A stretch of 64,000 bases of DNA from NCBI RefSeq assembly GCF_958298935.1, contig NC_084932.1, positions 17,277,501-17,341,500 of the forward strand, in the 5' to 3' direction. Positions within the stretch are counted from its first letter, which is position 1, and every line of letters begins with the position of its first letter. A model generated the notes under the pieces. The model was given only the letters and a program-made list of their open reading frames with translations, was not told where the DNA came from and made no database searches. This DNA is from Phragmites australis (Eukaryota; Streptophyta; Magnoliopsida; Poales; Poaceae). The translations under genes and the position numbers were made by a program. This document shows positions 10,791 to 21,764 of this stretch, piece after piece.

Positions 10791-12185
10791 TTTGAAGAAA
10801 GGCTCACACGACCTTCCGTCCTGCCTGCCGACCAGGATGAAGCGGAACCCTCGAGCCTAGTTGAGGGGACCCAGGCGGTGCCATCAGTGGGGAGCCCCGT
10901 CAGCGTGCCGCCACCCGGTGAGTGCGTTGCGCTTGCCAGTAGTTCTCAAGATGCCTTATGGATGGACGATATCCGAGGGTACTTGAAAGAAAAGTTCCTT
11001 CGCGGGGATGATGCCTCTGCCGAGAGGATTGCACGACAATCCAAACGCTATACCATAGTAGACGAGGGTCTCTACCGGCATGGCACGGACGGTGTCCTCC
11101 TGAAATGCATCACCCGGGTAGAAGGCGGTGAGCTTCTCACTGAGATCGAGGGCGAGTGTGGTGGCCATGCATCGTTTCGCACGCTGGTCGGGAAGGCCTT
11201 CCGGTAAGGTTTCTACTGGCCTACACCTCTCCAGCATGCTTCCGAGTTGGTTCGGCGCTGCAGGGTGTGCCAGTTCCACGCAAAGCAGATTCACCAGCCA
11301 GCTCAGGCTTTTGACACCATCCCCCTGTCAAGGCCCTTTGCAGTCTGGGGGCTAGACATCCTGGGTCTATTCCCCTGAGCAATCGGGGGCTATGAGTACC
11401 TCTACGTCGCCATCGACAAGTTCACCAAGTGGCCAGAGGCTATTCCAGTCATCAAGGTTACCAAGAACACGACGATTCAGTTCGTCCACAGTTTCACAAG
11501 TCGCTTCGGTGTCCCGAATAGGATCATCACCGACAATGGCACTCAGTTCACAAGTGCCCTGCTCTGGGACTATTGCGAGGACCTCGGCATCAAGCTCTGC
11601 TTCGCCTCTGTCGCTCATCCTCGGAGCAATGGGCAGGTCGAGCGTGCCAATGCTGAGATACTGAAGGGGCTCAAAACCCGGACCTACGACGTGCTCGCAA
11701 AGCACCGGAAAGGGTGGATCGACGAGCTACCTGTTGTGCTATGGGCCAATCGGACTACGCCAAGTCGTGCCACCGGGGATACTCCTTTCTTCCTCGTGTA
11801 CGGCGCTGAGGCAGTCCTCCCCTCCGAGCTCACTCTTAGCTCCCCTCGGGTGCATGCCTACTCCGAAGGCGAAAAGGAACAACGAAGGCGCGACGACGTC
11901 AACTACTTGGAAGAGCACCGGCAACATGCCGCCGTCCGAGCAGCCCGATACCAGCAAAGCCTCTATCATCAGCGTCACATCCGGGCCCGGTCTCTCGAGG
12001 TGGGGGATCTAGTTCTCCGACGCGTCCAATCGCGCGAAGGAAGGAATAAACTGTCCCCTATGTGGGAAGGCCCCTTTACCGTGATCGGTATCCCACGAGA
12101 AGGCTCTTTTCGGCTGGCTGCGGAGGACGGGCAGCCGCTCCCAAACGCGTGAAACATCGAGCATCTGCACAAGTTCTATCCGTAG
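10791..12185 (+). pseudogene. pol: Tat1 integrase
   Basis: In frame with the end of RNase H up to a TAA at 11205. The zinc-binding part then continues in the next frame (FYWPTPLQHASELV, CRVCQFHAKQIHQP). The catalytic core has WGLDILGLF (about 11347; TGA right after it near 11377), the second Asp in IITDNGTQFTS (about 11522) and the Glu in GQVERANAEIL (about 11632), so the D-D-E triad is visible. The C-terminal part (LEVGDLVLRRVQSREGRNKL, WEGPFTV) stops at 12150 within the usual ending NIEHLHKFYP. No chromodomain, as expected for Tat. It would insert element DNA into the genome, but the stops make this copy dead. Confidence 0.87.
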
Positions 12186-13963
12186 GTGGCATGTTTGTGC
12201 TCGGGCCAACCAGGCCGGGGTCCCCCCCGCCCAAGTTGGTCGGGGGCTACAACTAACCATGTAAGTCACCCAATCTTGTACAAAATTGTCAATATATATT
12301 ATCATTGACCAGTTCTTATTTCAAATTTTATTTTTTTCTCTGGAATCCATATGTTTAATCTGTCTGGTGAGATGCTCGATTGTGCGAGAAAAACATGCTC
12401 TCTCATTTTTCTCGTTGATAAAAGAATCCCGATTGGTATGCGCGCAGGCAGCTGCCGCTGACCTAAGTCTGTTGTGGTAGGCTGTGGTGTTTGGTCTCAT
12501 GGCAGTACCCCGAGCATCACCAAGCCTCTAGGGTTCTCGGGTAATCCTACCGCTTGAGCAAAGAGTGGTCGGGAGCCTAGACCCCAGGGGCGAGCTGTCG
12601 GTGCTTGGTCTGGTCAGTCCTTCCCAGGCGCCACCAAACCATAGGACCTTTGGGTTATGCCTCTGTCTGTATACTTCGCTGGTCCGGGTATTCGAGAGGT
12701 CTCAGGTCAAAAACGAGAGCAGGCTATAATGAGTACCGCACTAATAGAGCGCACCAAGCAAAGAATCTTTTCCTACTTTCTTGAGCTACAGTCGACAACC
12801 GAGAACAAAAGCAACTCGACCGCAAGGGCCATTGTGCCTAGGCTGCTGCTCAAGCCTAGGGGGTCCTCGGGTAGTCCTACCACTCGGGCATGAGTGGTCA
12901 GGACCGCCTGGCCCCTGGCTCCTTCCCATGCTTTCCATTGCTCGGGCGCTCCGATCGAAGGAACCAAGTTCCCAGGCACCACGAGCTCAGAGCGCATACC
13001 CCTCCTGGATCGGTCGGCCGAAAAGCTGACAGCTGTCCGGTGAGTGGCTAAAGTCATACGAATTTACATTCTTACATATCCAACAATCTATTGTTCCCGA
13101 GCTGTCCTCAGGGCCCTCGCATTCTAATCTGTTCAGCGAGATGGTCTCCTCGCTTATAAAACCCTGCCCACGTGTTCGCTTTTTCTGGAACGATAGAATA
13201 GATAGTAGAAAGGTGTACTGTACAAATGGCAATATCTGACCGAAGTCCTTCATGGTGGTCGTGGTGTTCGAACCGCTTGGTAGTACCCCGGGCACTACCG
13301 AGCCTCTTGGGTTCTCGGGTAATCCTACCTCTTGAGCAAAGAGCGGTCGAGAGCCTAGACCCTGGGGGCGGGCTGTCGATGCTCAGTCCCGTCCATCCTA
13401 GCCCGGGCACCACCAAACCGTGGGGACTCTTGGTCACATTTCGGTCGAGAGCCTAGACCCTGGGGGTGGGCTGTCGATGCTCAGTCCCGTCCATCCTAGC
13501 CCCGGGCACCACCAAACCGTGGGGACTCTTGGTCACATTTCCGCCCGCACGTGTCTCCGGTCTGCTTGTTTGAGTGGTCGCAAAGTGGGAAAGCGTTCAC
13601 TGGTCGTGGCGTGCTCCGTGCTGGATCGACCTATCTCCCAAGCAAGGAAGTTCGTGCCTTTGTCTCTTGACTTAGTTGATGCGGATTCGCAAGGGCTCGG
13701 GGGCTGAACGCGCGGAGAGGCCTCACTACTCGGGCGATGAGTGGTCGGGGCGACTTCGTTCTTGGGGGGGGGGGAAGGTCAGGCTCGGTCTAACTAAGTA
13801 CTCCTCAGGACATCAAGTGAAAAGAGAAAAGACTTCATCAAGCATCAAGACAACATTGGAGTTGCGATCCCAAGGAAAGGCTTCCATTATATTCAAAAAA
13901 GGAGAGCTATTCAGAGGGATCACTCCCATATTTACAACAAGTCAAAAAAGAAAAAACAAAAGC
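12186..13963 (+). other. Tat1 non-coding region between integrase and antisense gene
   Basis: No protein family signal on either strand. The stretch holds degenerate copies of one motif, for example ggttctcgggtaatcctac with tgagcaaagag(c/t)ggtcg, near 12530, 12860 and 13310, and an exact-looking direct repeat at 13344-13540. A G11-class homopolymer lies near 13764. Long non-coding 3' regions with repeats are normal for Tat elements. Confidence 0.7.
13344..13540 (+). repeat. 98-bp direct tandem duplication in Tat1 3' region
   Basis: The unit beginning cggtcgagagcctagaccct at 13344 starts again at 13442 and runs to about 13540. The copies differ at a couple of positions (cgggctg versus tgggctg; an extra C in the second agcccc). 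Near identity suggests a recent duplication after, or shortly before, the element inserted. Confidence 0.85.
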
Positions 13964-16497
13964 CTAATCTAGGTCGGTGGGCTCTGGAGGCGGCGAGGAG
14001 TCCTCGCTGCTGCTGCCACTGCTCGGTACCGGCGGCGGCTCCCATGTGAAGCAAGCCGCCACCTCGGCGGTGACGACCCGAACAGCCTCCCAGGCAGCCC
14101 CTTCCTCAGCCTCGACCACCCCCTGCCGGGCTGCCTCCAGCGAGAAGTTGGGGTCCCAGCTCCTGTAACAGGCCAGAGCACGCCCTTCTCGGGAGGCTAA
14201 CTCCTGCACGGCCCGGGGAAGCACCTTCACTCGTCGGCTGATCTCCTCGAAGCCGAGGGCGATGTAGCCGATGGTCTCTCGATCCATCCCTTTCTCGCCC
14301 ACGTTGACTCACCCGAGCCCGACCACCCTCACGGACCTCCGTGCTTGCGAAAGAATGTCTCGTATCATCAACTTGATGTTGGCCTGCTCGGCGACGACGG
14401 TCTTGAGCTCGTCCTTCGCGATCTGCAGCTGCTCCTCGAGGCTAATCTCCTCGGCCACGCTGGTCAGGACACCGCTGGTCGCCGGGGCTTGGCCCCGCTT
14501 CACCTGCTCGGCGAGGGCACTAAGGGCCTGCTCCCGGGCGGCCAGCTCGGCCTCCCACTTGGCGGCCTGCTCCTCCCGAGCGGTTACGGCCGCCTTTGCC
14601 GTGGCAACCTCATCTCGCGCAGGGTAAGCTGCTCCTCCCGGGCATCTTGAGCCGTTGCCGTGATCTTGACGTCAATCTCACGGACCGCCAGCTCCTCCCC
14701 CCAATGGTGGGCACGGCGGCGCCTGTGGCTCCAGCTCAGTCGGCGCGCTCGGCTCAGGCGCGCTTGGCTCAGGGGCGAGAGCCAGCCTTGGTGCTTCCGA
14801 TCGCCTTTGGTCTCCGGCGGCATCTTTGTTGGCCTGAAAACAAATGCAGGTTAGTCCCCTAAATTGCTTCGGGCGAAACGCGCTTGGGAAAAAAGAAAAC
14901 TTACGCTGACTTTGGTCCACGGTATTGCCATCGCGACTCTGGGATCTTGAACTCTGGACCCTGCGGTTTCAGCCCAGAGTCTGCCTTCCTCCTCTTCAGC
15001 GGGGGGCTCTGACGGCCGCCGCGGAGCCCATCTCCGGCGACTGGTTGGCTTGGGCACTCACCATAGACGTGCTCCCGCGCCAGCCTTGGTCTCCGGGCTC
15101 CTGCACCCTAGACCCCGCCTTCACCGTGGAGCTCGTCTCCGGCGGCAGGCCAGCTTGGGCACTCGCTGTAGACGCGCTCCCGCGCCGGCCTTGGTCTCCG
15201 GGTTCCCGTGCCCTGGACCTCGCCTCCGTCGCGGACTCCGCGCCAGATGACTGGGCGCCCCGGCCTCCCTCCTTCGCGCTGCCCGCCGACGGCCGCTGCC
15301 GTGGAGGCGACTGTGAGGACGAGGACGACGGCTGAGGCAAGAACGTCCGGGGCGCTTTCCTTTGTCTCCCGGGGCTGCCACTGCTCCGCTGCCAGCGGCG
15401 CCTCTTCCGCTGACCTGATGGCTGCTGCCTGTAGCAGCCCCACATTCGGCCGCCCGTGGCCCCCCTGCCGCTCGCCTGCAGCCTGCCACTTGCGGCATCC
15501 CCGCCGCCAGTCCTCGGCGCGCCACTGGTCGCCTCGTCTACACCGGGAATCTGGATTGTCCCGGGGTTCCGGCACTCTGGCCGATCGATCAGACCCTGGG
15601 TGTCAAACTCGGGTAACGTCACTAGCAGCGCCACCCGGTTCGGGTCGGCGTAGAGTGCCAGCTGTTCCCGGGGAAGCACCTCCCGGGTAAGGTCTTCCAC
15701 GCCGGTCACCACCCGCAGCAGGCCCGCCAGTGCCGCCTCATCCAGGTCCTCGTCCTCGCCGATCCGGGTCCTGGTGATGTCCTGGGAGCCCGTGTACATC
15801 CAGCTGGGGCGGACCCGCTTCCGCAGAGGCACCAGGAGGCGGCGCAAGTAGTCCGCCACCACCTTCACCGACGTTAGCCCCGCCTGACGCAGGTAGTTGA
15901 TGCGGTCCAGGACTGGGGCTCCACCACTAGCTCCGGCAATGTGAGGCGGTCATGGGGGCTGATGTCGATGTAGACCCAGTCGCGTCGCCAGTCGTCCCAC
16001 TTGCTCCACAGCACTTGGGGGATGTACAGCTCCGCCAAGCCGTCCCGCAACCGAAAGTTGCAACAGCCGGCAACGTCCGCGGTGGAGGAGCCCCTCTTCT
16101 TCCCAGCCGGCTGCAGCACGAAGAAGTGGCGGAACAGCACCACCGACGGCGGCACTCCGACGAACATCTCGCAGAAATGCGTGAAGATCACCAAGATGAC
16201 CACCGAGTTCGGGCTGAGGTGCGCCAGTTGAATCCCGAACATGTCGAGGATCTGGAGGAAGAATGTCGAGAATGGCGACACCAGTCTGGCCACCACGAAG
16301 GAGACGAAGACGACGATGCGCTCTGGTCGGTCCGTGGCGGGCGCGAAGCTCACCGGCCTCACCACCGAGGCCTCCCGCTGGCCCTCGGGCACCATCAACT
16401 TGCGGACCTTGTCCACCCCCTCTTCGTTGACAATTCTTGACTCCAGCGGTATGCTGTCGGGTCCCTTGTCACGGTGGCTGCCTCCTGCCCTCGGCAT
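13964..16497 (-). pseudogene. Antisense extra gene of Tat1 (Transposase_28-like), two exons, lightly broken
   Basis: Runs opposite to gag-pol. From ATG at 16497 it shows the 'putative gypsy type transposon' (Transposase_28, PF04195-type) domain: LAHLSPNSVVILVIFTHFCE, MFVGVPPSVVLFRHFFVLQP, GLAELYIPQVLWSKWDDW and YIDISPHDRLTLPELV (about 16290 down to 15920). A frameshift near 15905 precedes RINYLRQAGLTSVKVVADYL. A Ser/Pro/Gly-rich middle (about 15720-15000) and a 71-bp intron (14834-14904) follow. The C-terminus is rich in Glu, Ala, Gln and Leu and probably coiled-coil (SVAEEISLEEQLQIAKDELK at about 14450), ending LD at 13964. A TATA box lies 156 bp upstream. Function unknown; related genes are widespread in Tat elements. 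Confidence 0.8.
14834..14904 (-). other. Intron of the Tat1 antisense gene
   Basis: On the minus strand the donor reads GTCAGC|GTAAGTTTTC and the acceptor CATTTGTTTTCAG|GCCAAC. Length is 71 bp. The interior has in-frame stops and is AT-richer than both exons. Joining the edges keeps phase between TKVS and ANKDAAG. Its direction agrees with the antisense gene, not with gag-pol. Confidence 0.72.
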
Positions 16498-16652
16498 TGT
16501 GTCGGGGTGGGGGTGTGCTGGAACGGTGGGGGAAGAAGGGTGCGCTGTTCGCCTAAGGGAGGGCGAGAGCTCTGGAGCGCAAGGAAGAGGAAGAAGAAGA
16601 AGGCTTGATCATGAAAAAGGCGTAAAGGGGCAACAGTTCGCTCCCCTCCTCC

Positions 16653-16659
16653 TTTTATA
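16653..16659 (-). promoter_or_regulatory. TATA box of the Tat1 antisense gene
   Basis: The minus strand reads gggTATAAAAGGAGG here, a textbook TATA box 156 bp upstream of the ATG at 16497. It is internal to the element (321 bp from the 3' LTR) and points away from that LTR, so it can only serve the antisense gene. Confidence 0.6.
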
Positions 16660-16964
16660 CCCTAGGGATTTCAAACGACACCTGCCGCGGTGCACTCGGC
16701 GAGACAAACTTCCTCGACCGGCGCGAGCGCCAGGCAAATCTCCCTCAGTCTGCACTGTTGTCAGCAGTCACTAGGCGCACTACCCTCGATCTACACAGTT
16801 GCCACACGCGCCGCCTACCTCGTTATCATGCGCCTTGGGAGTCGGCTGAACGCGTGTCCGTTCGGCTCCCCGCTGGGCCGTACCAGAAGCCTGCGTCGGT
16901 GCTAGGTTCGGCCTCGATGAAGACGAGGGCCCCATCCGCAGTCTCTAGGCCATCGCCTGCCCAT

Positions 16965-18433
16965 GGGCCCGGGGGCTGCTGTCGGTGAATCAGGAACCAG
17001 GGGTCCCGGAGTCCTGAGGCCAGATCAGCAATTTGCCACGTGGCGCCCTCCCGCGGGGATCATCTCCGCGAGGTACGAGAAGACTAAGTCCCGGGAGGGG
17101 GTGCTCGGGGCCATGAACAGTGGTCCCCGAGTACCTGAGTTCCTCGATGATCTACGAAGACCAAGTGCCGGGAAGAGAGTGCTCGGGGTCATGAATAGTG
17201 GCCCCTGAGCACCCAAGTCCTCCGACAACCAGAAAAGCCGAGTACCGGGAAAGGTGTGCTCGGGGCTGTGAACAGTGGCCCCCGAGCACCCGAGTACCCT
17301 GAGGACCCAAGGAAGGTAGTTCCGGGAGAGAGTGCTCGGGGCTGCGAACAGTGGCCCCCGAGCACTTGGTTCCTTGAGGATCTGAATAGTCAATTCCAGG
17401 AGAGAGTGCTCAGGGCTGTGAACAGTGACCCCCGAGCACTCGGTTCCCCGAGGAACATGAGAGGGCATATCCGGGAGAGAGTGCTCGGGGTTGTGAACAG
17501 TAGCCCCCAAGCACTCGGTTCCCCAACGGCCTAAAAAGTCCTTCACCGGTGACCCCCACAGAGCTCCAGCGGTGAGGTGTCAGCCAGTGAAAGGCCCGAT
17601 GCCGCATTTAAGAGGGCGCGTGGCCTGTCACTTCCAACTGCTCCAGCCACGCTCAGTGTCGGTCCCTACCACATTCTGGCAGGAGGGCATGGGGACATTT
17701 AATGCACGGGTCCCATCCCATGTCATCCGGTGCGTCTCGGGATAGCATCGCGAGGCCCAAGGCGCCCCGCCTGCCGCCCTGCTGTGTCAGGTGTACAAGA
17801 CCGGGCGGGCACGCCGGGCCGTTCAGTGGCTGCCCGGTGGGCCCTCTTTGCGGCGCCCATTGCAGAACGACATCATGACGATCGAGACCGAGCGGGGGCG
17901 CATTTTCAACCCCCCGTCACTTCGCGTAGTAGCTCATGATGGTTGCTTTTCCATTTATGGCGCCTTGGAACTCGTGCCCTCCCTTTCGGGGCACGCTACT
18001 GTCGTCGAGTATTTAAGAGGAGCCGGTGGACACCGAAAAAAGGGCCCTCGAATCCAGACACATCCGAGGCCTGGACGAAGATCAAAGATAGAAGAACACT
18101 CAGTACAAGCACAGAAGCTGAGATCTCCGAAGAACAAGGAGCCCGAAGCTCTAGGATAGACAAATATTTTTGTAACCAGTAACATCCCTGAGAAACATTC
18201 TCAGTGCATTTATAGCATCCACACAGGAGTAGGGTATTACGCTCAGTGCGGCCCAAACCTGTCTAAAAACCTCCAGTGCATTTACTGCATTCTGCATCCG
18301 ATCATTCCATTCCTCCTGCCATCACATTTACGCTCATTTACTTCACCCTCAAAATAGATTCAGAATCATCCCCCCAGCCGAATCTCAAAGGGGATCCCTC
18401 CGGATCCCTGCATGAGGAGTTCACCCTCCGACA
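16965..18433 (+). repeat. Polypurine tract and 3' LTR of Tat1
   Basis: The tract gggcccgggggctgc (16965-16979) primes plus-strand synthesis and touches the LTR start tgtcggtgaatc at 16980. The LTR ends ccctccgaca at 18433 and is 1454 bp, 23 bp longer than the 5' LTR, mostly because of the segment at 18002-18022. It carries the hairpin array (about 17094-17545). The target duplication gtgat follows. Confidence 0.9.
18010..18017 (+). promoter_or_regulatory. TATA-like box present only in the 3' LTR of Tat1
   Basis: TATTTAAG sits in gtcgagtatttaagaggag (18004-18022). The matching place in the 5' LTR (after ctactg, 5775) lacks exactly this 21-bp segment. No other box of this quality lies nearby in either LTR, although atttaagaggg near 5379 and 17606 is a weaker alternative. 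Confidence 0.5.
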
Positions 18434-18800
18434 GTGATCCTTGTAAAAAAAAATTACGATGACCTAGGTACACCATTTTTTGGCTATTCTTCAGCCACAA
18501 GCCTCTGTTTCATCCAATGCGTGCATGCATAGTAGCCTTTGACAGTCTATCCCGATAGGTTGCCAAGGCTGGCCAATCCTGGATTGTTATGAACAGCATT
18601 GCACGTAGGGTGAAGTTCTCTCGTTTGTATGCATCTCATATCTGCGCATTATCGTTCCATAGTACTATAAGATCTTCCATTGATTGTTTTAGGTAGACAT
18701 CGATATCGTTGCTAGGTTGCCTCGGCCCTGGTATCAGCACTGGCATCATAATGTATTTTCGCTTCAATCCTGACGGTGAAGATTTATTACTTGTAGTATG
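18434..18800 (-). pseudogene. tnp2: CACTA transposase tnp2, N-terminal part, other side of the Tat insertion
   Basis: The minus strand encodes a diagnostic tnp2 block: IMMPVLIPGPRQPSNDIDVY, then DLIVLWNDNAQ, YKRENFTLRAMLFITIQDWP and KMVYLGHR. These are the family motifs for the domain just upstream of the part preserved at 4754. The frame has an in-frame TGA, a GGA-TGA pair and an indel in a poly-T run near 18449-18458. When one copy of the target duplication is counted, the family consensus runs straight across the Tat element (histidine-proline-tyrosine at the join). Upstream of about 18800 the similarity stops, either at an intron or at the edge of the neighbouring copia element. Confidence 0.85.
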
Positions 18801-19186
18801 TGGATGTCCATAATAAAAAAGAAAAAGCAGTTATAATTTAATACATTAAAGAATATCCATATGGTAAGCATTAAAATGGGTTATAAATAGTTTAGAGACA
18901 AAAGATAGGACTATTCAAAATTTTAATGATAGCTTCCACATAATCATGTTGTAAATTTAACAAAGCACAATATTAATTTGATTCCTAAAGTGCGCAAAAA
19001 CATTATAACAGATCTACTAGGCAACACAAACATATGCTAGATAGATAGACAAATCACATAATACAGCTATCATCGTTGCACATGAATAAACTTACAGTGG
19101 ATCCCGCTAGGTGGAAGATGAACGAATGAAGAAGTCGATGTAGATACAGCAACGGAAGTCATAGGAGCGGTCGCGCGGGTGCACTT
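18801..19186. other. AT-rich junction region, then end of the copia 3' LTR
   Basis: From 18801 to about 19090 I see no coding or repeat signal. It could be a tnp2 intron or the CACTA/copia border. From about 19090 to 19186 the minus strand (gtgcacccgcgcgaccgctc, then a CTTC-rich run) continues the copia LTR interrupted by the BARE-type LTR. The exact outer edge of the copia element is not resolved. Confidence 0.4.
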
Positions 19187-20652
19187 TGAAGGTGATATGC
19201 CCCAGAGGCAATCATAAAGATGATTATATCACACATCTATGTTAATGTACTTTTGAATAATATGTTATTCCAATAATGACTGCCTTTTACATTGATTGGC
19301 AAGTATGTGACTTATGCATGAAACTCTTTGTTTATATCATGATGTTATTCTTAGTCGATCCCTGGTCACATATCATTGTGATGGTACATAGCACCAGCAC
19401 ATGTATTGATTGATGATCACGTTTCATGGATCATAGGTATAGAGATACCAGGTCAATAATGTGAACATTTATGTTAAAGAACTGGATAGACCCACCATGA
19501 GATAATGCTGGGATTGTTATTTATGATGTGCCATCAGTTGTTATCTCAAATGGTGTACCTGCAGGATTCTTAGACCTGAGATCGTCATTGGTTCCCAGAA
19601 TGAGTAGTGGAATACTTTGAGGTTTCCAAACACTATTCCGTAACTGGGTAGTTATAATGGTAGTTTTTGGGTTTGTCATGAAACATATCGTGGGTTGTAA
19701 GCGATCAAGATGAAATTTGCCCTTCCCTGATAACAGGAGAAATATCTCTGGGCCCCTCGAGGTAGTTGGATTGAGAAAGTGCATGGCTATGCTAATATTA
19801 TTAAAGAGTTAATCATGATGAATCCACTACTTGATCGAGTGAATGGTCGAGCTATCACAAGGGTGGCACGTATCTCGCCTTGAACTTTACTGGTATCATG
19901 AGGCGAAGGGATCGGTCCATGTGTATATCAAGGTTCAACCGATATGATCTTTTATGTATACTCAGGAGTCAACATGTCCTGCTAGGGACCACTATTTATT
20001 TCTGTTTGTAAAGGGTTTATGAGTCGTAGCCATTTGTATATGAACCTAATGGGTCACACACTTAATGAGTTGGAACAAAATATGTGAGTTGGATTCATAT
20101 ATGGGTTTTGATTGGATTGTGATCTATGAGAAGTTAGAGTCCTAAAGGGCTTCCAATGTGGGAGCCCATTGGCGAGCTCTGTATAAGGAAAGGTGTGGGT
20201 AGGGCGTGTTGAGGTTGAGCCATTCCGAAACCCTAGCCATAGCCTTCCACACGATCTCCAAAAACCCTGGTCATATGTGCGGTGCTAGCACATTGGCGCT
20301 CGGCGTTTCTGCCCAGTACGTGTGGATACCGTAGAGACATTGTTGCTACTGTGGTGCTGATCTTCTCAGCGATTTAAACAACCACCTACTCGGAGTTGGT
20401 CGAGGAGCACGACCACCTGCTCAAAGTAGGTCGAGGAGCGTGAAAACCTGCGGGGGGCTAGTCGCAGATCTGATCAAGAAGCTGCTCGAGGAGTTTGACG
20501 CCTATGACATTGGATCGGTCTACTCTAACTCTTCTTCTGCTGCACTGCACATCAAGCGATAACGATCTATGATCTCCTACAAGCATGATTTCCTGGGTGA
20601 ATGTGGTAGAAAAATTTTATTTTATGCTAGCGTAGCATGCCCGTTCCCTACA
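19187..20652 (+). mobile_element. Solo LTR of a BARE/Angela-type Ty1/copia element
   Basis: Starts tgaaggtgatatgcccc followed by agaggcaat, matching the diagnostic start of BARE/WIS/Angela LTRs (tgttggaaatatgcc, agaggcaat) at fixed spacing. It ends cccgttccctaca at 20652. There is no primer-binding site after the end and no polypurine tract before the start, so only the LTR is left. Flanks cactt (19182-19186) and cgctt (20653-20657) match at four of five positions as a target duplication. Solo LTRs form by recombination between the two LTRs of a full copy. Confidence 0.75.
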
Positions 20653-21764
20653 CGCTTCCCAGAAACCTGATCGACGATCCCTCATGTAGGCCTCGTATCA
20701 CCAACGTTAACTTGGAGACACTGCTCACCCTCGATTTGTTTCACGACAGAGAGAGGGGCAGCTAAACAAGGAAGTGGCATGCACAGTGGAAATAGGAGAA
20801 TGTGGATGTGGCTGTTGTCGATCTCCCCTCGTTCCTAGCACGTCTCCTGATATATAGAGGAGGAGGTAACTCCCACGATTTTGAACTACCAGATATCCAA
20901 GAACCACCCTTGGTATCTCTCAAACGAGGAATCGATAGACTCATCGCATGCGAATGTGCTTATCCCACTTTGCGGTCCCACGTGGAAGCCTAGGTGTTGA
21001 TGATGTAGTGTTCTCGCACGTGTTTCAGAAAAGAAGCCACACAATTGGACGCAAAACTCATCACCACGTGACCTTGCATCATCGCAAGTCACGCATTAAT
21101 CATGCGAAAAACGCGAAACACATGCGCTCGTGCATGTGTGTTACCATAGTCATAAGTCTCCTCTCTCTCTCTCTCTCCCTCTCTGCCTCATTCTATCTCT
21201 CTCTCTCTCCACCTATGTGCCACAACTACAAGCCTCACATGGGGCTTCTATTTAAGCTGGACCACCTCAACATGACTAGCCAATGTGGGACTAAATCCCT
21301 CATGGCTCTCCCACACCACCTTGACTTTTCCAAATAAATTGGGGTCACAACAAAGGTCCATTTGGGTTGAGCCTCAAATTCCAACTATCCCTACCAAGAA
21401 GTCAAGGTCTTCATATAGGTTGTTTCCACTACGCTTTAAATACTAAGCTTTATAGTGCAGACACATCTCGGGTTGAGCTGCACCAAGCACTCTAAGATTC
21501 ACTTACTCACAACTACGCAATGGACAAAGCCTTGAACTGTCAGTCTTGTGTAAGCAAGATTCACTTGAAGCTATCGATGAGACTAGGCTATCTAGAGCCA
21601 TGCCTATCATTGGAATGTTACAATCATGCTCCTGTGTCATCTCATGCGCTCATTATAGATCACCCAAATCTCATAGATTGTGATTCGGCAGTTAATCCCA
21701 CATAGGTATGTTCTTTCTAGAATACCCTACAAGATAGTATATTAAAGCATTGGTTTCTTGTTGT
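20653..21764 (-). repeat. 3' LTR / 3' region of the minus-strand Ty1/copia element
   Basis: Lies directly downstream (minus strand) of the copia RNase H end at about 21770. Typical LTR content: a TATA-like ctatatat (plus 20851-20856), a CT/GA microsatellite, and an end that resumes on the far side of the BARE-type LTR at 19186. The start of the LTR within 21.6-21.7 kb is not sharply defined. Confidence 0.55.
21157..21213 (+). repeat. CT microsatellite
   Basis: Two interrupted (CT)n runs, ctctctctctctctct at about 21163-21180 and tatctctctctctctcc at about 21195-21212. In the copia element's own direction it is a GA run in the LTR, a class of motif often found near plant LTR promoters. Confidence 0.8.

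Larger units (their letters stand above)
4755..18433 (+). mobile_element. Complete Tat-lineage Ty3/gypsy retrotransposon, 13.7 kb (Tat1)
   Basis: Two direct LTRs (4755-6185 and 16980-18433) bound an internal region in the order PBS, gag, protease, RT, two RNase H domains, integrase, long 3' region, antisense gene, polypurine tract. The LTRs start TG and end CA. Target duplication is gtgtt (4750-4754) and gtgat (18434-18438), one mismatch. Dual RNase H, a C-H-H-C gag knuckle and an antisense Transposase_28-like gene are typical of the plant Tat lineage (RIRE2/Grande/Retand type). Gag and pol carry stops and frameshifts, so this copy cannot make its own proteins. It inserted into a CACTA tnp2 gene. 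Confidence 0.92.
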
